The notes under the pieces were generated by a model that did not search any database, was not told where the DNA came from, and saw only the letters and a list, made by a program, of their open reading frames with translations. A program made the translations under genes and the position numbers. Source: Coleofasciculus sp. S288 (GTDB lineage Bacteria; Cyanobacteriota; Cyanobacteriia; Cyanobacteriales; Coleofasciculaceae). From it: 7,824 bases of DNA. The DNA lies in assembly GCA_020216575.1 (NCBI GenBank), contig JAIUYC010000143.1, forward strand, positions 1 through 7,824, written 5' to 3'. Shown here piece after piece: positions 5,579-7,824 of this stretch. Every line of letters begins with the position of its first letter. The stretch's first letter is position 1.

Positions 5579-6511
5579 TTATTTTTTAGCAATCCCTAAA
5601 GAAAAAAGTTGCTCGGCATAGGATTTGATTAAATCGCTAAAGGCTAGACGATTGCGCCAGTCTTCTGGTATTCCCTGCTCTCCATAGAAAGCTCCGGCTA
5701 ATTGTCCGTAAACTGCACCCGTTGTGTCAGCGTCATCACCTAAGTTGACGGCTAAGAGGCATCCTTCCTTAAACGAATCACTGCGCTCAAATGCCCATAA
5801 AGCTGCTTCTAAAGACTTGACTACATAACCCGTGCCTTGAATTTGTGGGGGTTCTCGATATTTGAACGAGCCAGCAGCAATCTCCGCAATTTGCTCAACT
5901 AGGGGGTTTTCGTCCCAATATCCGGGAATGGGGCTGTAGTGATTGGAGAGTAACTCCTCTCGACTCGCTCCATTCACCGCTCCCACCAGTAACGCTCCCA
6001 AGTAGCGGCAGGCATCGACAGCCGTAGCCGCACCGTGAGTCGTGCGGGAACTCTCAGCTGATTTTGCGATCGCTTCTTGCGGATTTTTGGCGAAAAACAA
6101 AGGCACGGGAGCCAAGCGCATAATCGAGCCGTTTCCGGCACTACGAGGATGAGTGGAACCGCAGTAGGGTTGCCGCGTTTTCTCAAACTGCACAAGCGCA
6201 GTTTGCACGGTGTTGCCGATGTCAAAACACTCCCCCGTACTGCTCAGGTGTCCCTCTCGATACCATTTCAGGTATTTTTCAAGTTGATCGGTTGGCTCAA
6301 ACCCGTGTTGCTCAATTAGACTTTCAGCCAGACACAGTGCCATTGAGGTGTCATCCGTCCACTGCCCTGGTTTCAGCCTAAACGGGCCTCCGCCAACCAT
6401 ATCATTAATGGGTGTAAATGTTCCGGGGGATTGGAACTCCAAGGTTGTTCCCACTGCATCGCCAATAGCTAAGCCGAGAAGACATCCACGATAACGCTCG
6501 ATTTGTTGCAT
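5579..6511 (-). CDS. ADP-ribosylglycohydrolase family protein
   Basis: 310-residue cytosolic protein of the DraG/ARH fold, which removes ADP-ribose from proteins or other acceptors using two Mg or Mn ions. Metal and active-site motifs are all present: LAIGDAVG (14-21), QWTDDTSMA (50-58, T52-D53-D54), SAGNGSIMR (124-132), RTTHG (156-160) and [11 protein letters not shown] (257-267; D260, D262, T263 expected to hold metal). The protein starts right at the first family helix ([18 protein letters not shown]) and ends IAKK, giving a normal family length, so it appears complete and active. No clear ribosome site precedes the ATG at 6511. No ADP-ribosyltransferase, nif gene or macrodomain is in view, so nitrogenase control as for DraG cannot be claimed. 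It is divergent from the Uma2 gene with 91 bp between starts, including a HIP1 site at 6524. Family call firm; the substrate is unknown. Confidence 0.92.
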   Translation of the reverse strand: MQQIERYRGCLLGLAIGDAVGTTLEFQSPGTFTPINDMVGGGPFRLKPGQWTDDTSMALCLAESLIEQHGFEPTDQLEKYLKWYREGHLSSTGECFDIGNTVQTALVQFEKTRQPYCGSTHPRSAGNGSIMRLAPVPLFFAKNPQEAIAKSAESSRTTHGAATAVDACRYLGALLVGAVNGASREELLSNHYSPIPGYWDENPLVEQIAEIAAGSFKYREPPQIQGTGYVVKSLEAALWAFERSDSFKEGCLLAVNLGDDADTTGAVYGQLAGAFYGEQGIPEDWRNRLAFSDLIKSYAEQLFSLGIAKK

Positions 6512-6549
6512 TGATTTGACGTTGCGATCGCACTGAGCAAGATGGTTTA

Positions 6550-6576
6550 GCTACTAATATTAATCAATAAAGTAGC
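6550..6576. promoter_or_regulatory. Interrupted palindrome in the divergent intergenic region
   Basis: GCTACT (6550-6555) and AGTAGC (6571-6576) form a 6-bp inverted repeat across an AT-rich 15-bp centre that contains TAATATTA. It lies between the divergent starts at 6511 and 6603, where an operator or overlapping -10 elements would be expected. No convincing -35/-10 pair can be fixed on either strand. Confidence 0.3.
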
Positions 6577-6602
6577 GGCGACCTCACAGGAGAGGCAGAG
6601 GT

Positions 6603-7142
6603 ATGGTTATTGCGACTGTTTCACCCCTAGTCTTTTCTCTGGAAGACTACATGCAAAATCCCCCCGATGGTGTGGAGTGGGTGGATGGGCAACTCATTGA
6701 AAAAAAGGGCATGACATTACTGCATGGTGAAGTTCAAGCGACTCTGTCTGCTTACTGGAGAAGTTACGCCATCTCCAGTGGACAGGGCGGAAAAGTCTAT
6801 ACCGACACACCGTGTCGCACCAATAAGCAAGGACGGCGTCCAGATGTTGCTTACCTTACCCCTTCACTCGTGGCGCAGTATGGCAAGTTGCCTGTCTTGC
6901 CTGTCAGTTTCCCACTGGCGGCTGAGATTGCTTCACCAACGGATTTGGTTGAGGAGTTTTTTGCTAAGGCTAGTGAGTATTTAGATTCGGGTTCTCAGGA
7001 AGTCTGGTTGGTGTTACCAGAGAATAAGTGGATTTTGGTCATGACCGAAACTCAGAAGTTATGGTTTGGTTCGGGTGAGGTGGTGAGTACACAAGTGGTA
7101 TTACCAGGGTTTAGTGTGGCGGTCGATGAGTTGTTGGCTTGA
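6603..7142 (+). CDS. Uma2 family (DUF820) PD-(D/E)XK nuclease-fold protein
   Basis: 179-residue protein of the Uma2 family, very abundant in cyanobacteria and predicted to be a restriction-type endonuclease; its biological role is unresolved. The N-terminus FSLEDYMQNPPDGVEWVDGQ (11-30) is followed by the family's LIEKKGMTLLHGEVQATL helix (31-48). The nuclease core is RRPDVAYL (78-85, D81), then FPLAAEIASPTD (103-114, E108), where E-I-A takes the place of the E-x-K of the PD-(D/E)XK motif, then FAKASEYLDSG (120-130, K122), and the strand EVWLVLPENK. All expected acidic residues are present, so the fold is probably intact. AGGAG (6588-6592) and AGAGG (6591-6595) lie 10 and 7 nt before the ATG, a good start. 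It is the only plus-strand gene. Its last 91 bp overlap the 3' end of the convergent cyclase gene. There is no antitoxin or second Uma2 gene alongside. Confidence 0.9.
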   Translation: MVIATVSPLVFSLEDYMQNPPDGVEWVDGQLIEKKGMTLLHGEVQATLSAYWRSYAISSGQGGKVYTDTPCRTNKQGRRPDVAYLTPSLVAQYGKLPVLPVSFPLAAEIASPTDLVEEFFAKASEYLDSGSQEVWLVLPENKWILVMTETQKLWFGSGEVVSTQVVLPGFSVAVDELLA

Positions 7143-7824
7143 GGTTGGACTCGATACACGCTCAAGCGCTGAGGTTGTCCTTTCACCCACTGCGGGGGCA
7201 GGGGTTCGGTGACGAAGCTAGGGGGTAAGGTGGCGCGGGTTGCAGCGGTTAGTAATAGGGGTTCTCCGAGTAACTTTGTTAAGGATTCGACTCGTGAGGC
7301 GATGTTAACGGTGTCTCCAATCGCTGTGTACTCCAAGCGTTGGGATGAGCCGATGCTGCCGACGACTGCCCTCCCGGTGTGAATGCCAATTCCCATCGCC
7401 AGAGGGGATTGCCCTTGAGTGGTGAGGTAGTGGTTAATGTGGTCTAAGCGAACGAGCATTTCTTGAGCGGCGGCTACGGCTAAAGCGGCATGATTGACGT
7501 GCTGTTCTCCCACTCCAAACAAAGCCATAAAGCCATCCCCTAGGAATTTGTTTACCATGCCTTCGTGTTGCTCGACAATTTCCACCATTTCGGTGAGGAA
7601 TAAGTTCAGTAAGGCGACAACCTTCTGGGGTGGTTCCACGGCAGCACGGGCGGTAAAGTTGCGTAAATCTGCAAATATGACGGTTATCTCCTGCTCGATG
7701 CCACCGAGATTGGGGTCGCGTTGGAGGATTTGTTGGGCGGCTTTTTGACCAACGTGGCGACCAAAGGTTTCTTGCAAGTGTTGCTTTTCCTGGAGTTCTC
7801 CGACGAGGTGATTGAATTCATCAA
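7052..7824 (-). CDS. Class III adenylate/guanylate cyclase, C-terminal part (partial, cut by right edge)
   Basis: 256 residues are visible. The frame is open to the edge: before the TTG at 7777 it continues upstream with DEFNHLVGELQEKQH, typical of the HAMP-to-cyclase junction, so the gene starts outside the window and is probably a membrane sensor cyclase. The catalytic domain is complete. Counting the TTG codon as residue 1: metal Asp37 (VIFADLRNFT) and Asp81 (NKFLGDGF), adenine-recognition Lys77 and Thr151 (LEYTAIGD), and transition-state Asn158 and Arg162 (VNIASR). The spacings D37-D81 (44), K77-D81 (4), T151-N158 (7) and N158-R162 (4) agree with those I recall for Spirulina CyaC, which uses Lys/Thr, so cAMP synthesis is predicted. 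The domain normally ends about SVYRV (206-210). The last ~30 residues, rich in Asn/Thr/Pro, are read antisense to the end of the Uma2 gene and have no recognisable fold. Confidence 0.9.
   Translation of the reverse strand, partial: DEFNHLVGELQEKQHLQETFGRHVGQKAAQQILQRDPNLGGIEQEITVIFADLRNFTARAAVEPPQKVVALLNLFLTEMVEIVEQHEGMVNKFLGDGFMALFGVGEQHVNHAALAVAAAQEMLVRLDHINHYLTTQGQSPLAMGIGIHTGRAVVGSIGSSQRLEYTAIGDTVNIASRVESLTKLLGEPLLLTAATRATLPPSFVTEPLPPQWVKGQPQRLSVYRVQPQANNSSTATLNPGNTTCVLTTSPEPNHNF

Noticed and set aside
5418..5621. 67-codon plus-strand frame across the structured intergenic region
   Set aside because: It runs through the inverted repeats and into the complement of the glycohydrolase end, has no ribosome site, and has no recognisable product.
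6724..6984. 86-codon frame inside the Uma2 gene and other alternative frames in the glycohydrolase and cyclase genes
   Set aside because: They overlap genes with intact catalytic motifs in the other frame and lack any family signal.
7052..7777. Cyclase taken as a complete gene starting with TTG at 7777
   Set aside because: The frame continues upstream to the window edge with HAMP-junction-like sequence, so the TTG is an internal Leu codon and the gene is partial.

Overview
The window looks like cyanobacterial chromosome, most likely from a filamentous or other large-genome species. The evidence is seven copies of the HIP1 octamer GCGATCGC in 7.8 kb (about 0.1 expected by chance), an SLH-plus-OprB 'iron uptake' type porin, an AAA-like ATPase with the vMAP-type N-terminal domain, a Uma2-family nuclease, and a class III cyclase with the Lys/Thr substrate pair known from Spirulina CyaC. 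I cannot name a species.

Layout. At the left edge is the first third of a response regulator (minus strand, cut by the window). Just upstream of it lies the decayed tail of a hybrid histidine kinase, with one frameshift and two in-frame stops. Behind that is about 480 bp of gene-free sequence with a 28-bp direct repeat of a dispersed-repeat type. Four intact minus-strand genes follow: an HTH/AAA-like ATPase (1058-2440), an SLH-domain outer-membrane porin (2684-4591), a membrane-anchored ABM-domain protein (4794-5345) and an ADP-ribosylglycohydrolase family protein (5579-6511). Their gaps are about 200-240 bp each, so they are probably separate transcription units. A Uma2-family gene (6603-7142) runs on the plus strand, divergent from the glycohydrolase. 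It collides tail to tail with an adenylate/guanylate cyclase that enters from the right edge and overlaps it by 91 bp.

The genes do not form an obvious pathway. The themes are signalling (response regulator, kinase remnant, cyclase), possible conflict or stress NTPase functions (vMAP-like AAA protein, Uma2, ADP-ribose removal) and the cell envelope (porin, anchored ABM protein). I see no CRISPR array, tRNA, rRNA, complete insertion sequence or convincing multi-gene defence operon.

Most worth a second look are: the nested inverted repeats with pseudoknot potential at 5417-5579; the antisense overlap that supplies the last ~30 residues of the cyclase; the precisely readable kinase pseudogene; and the possibly orphan vMAP-like ATPase.
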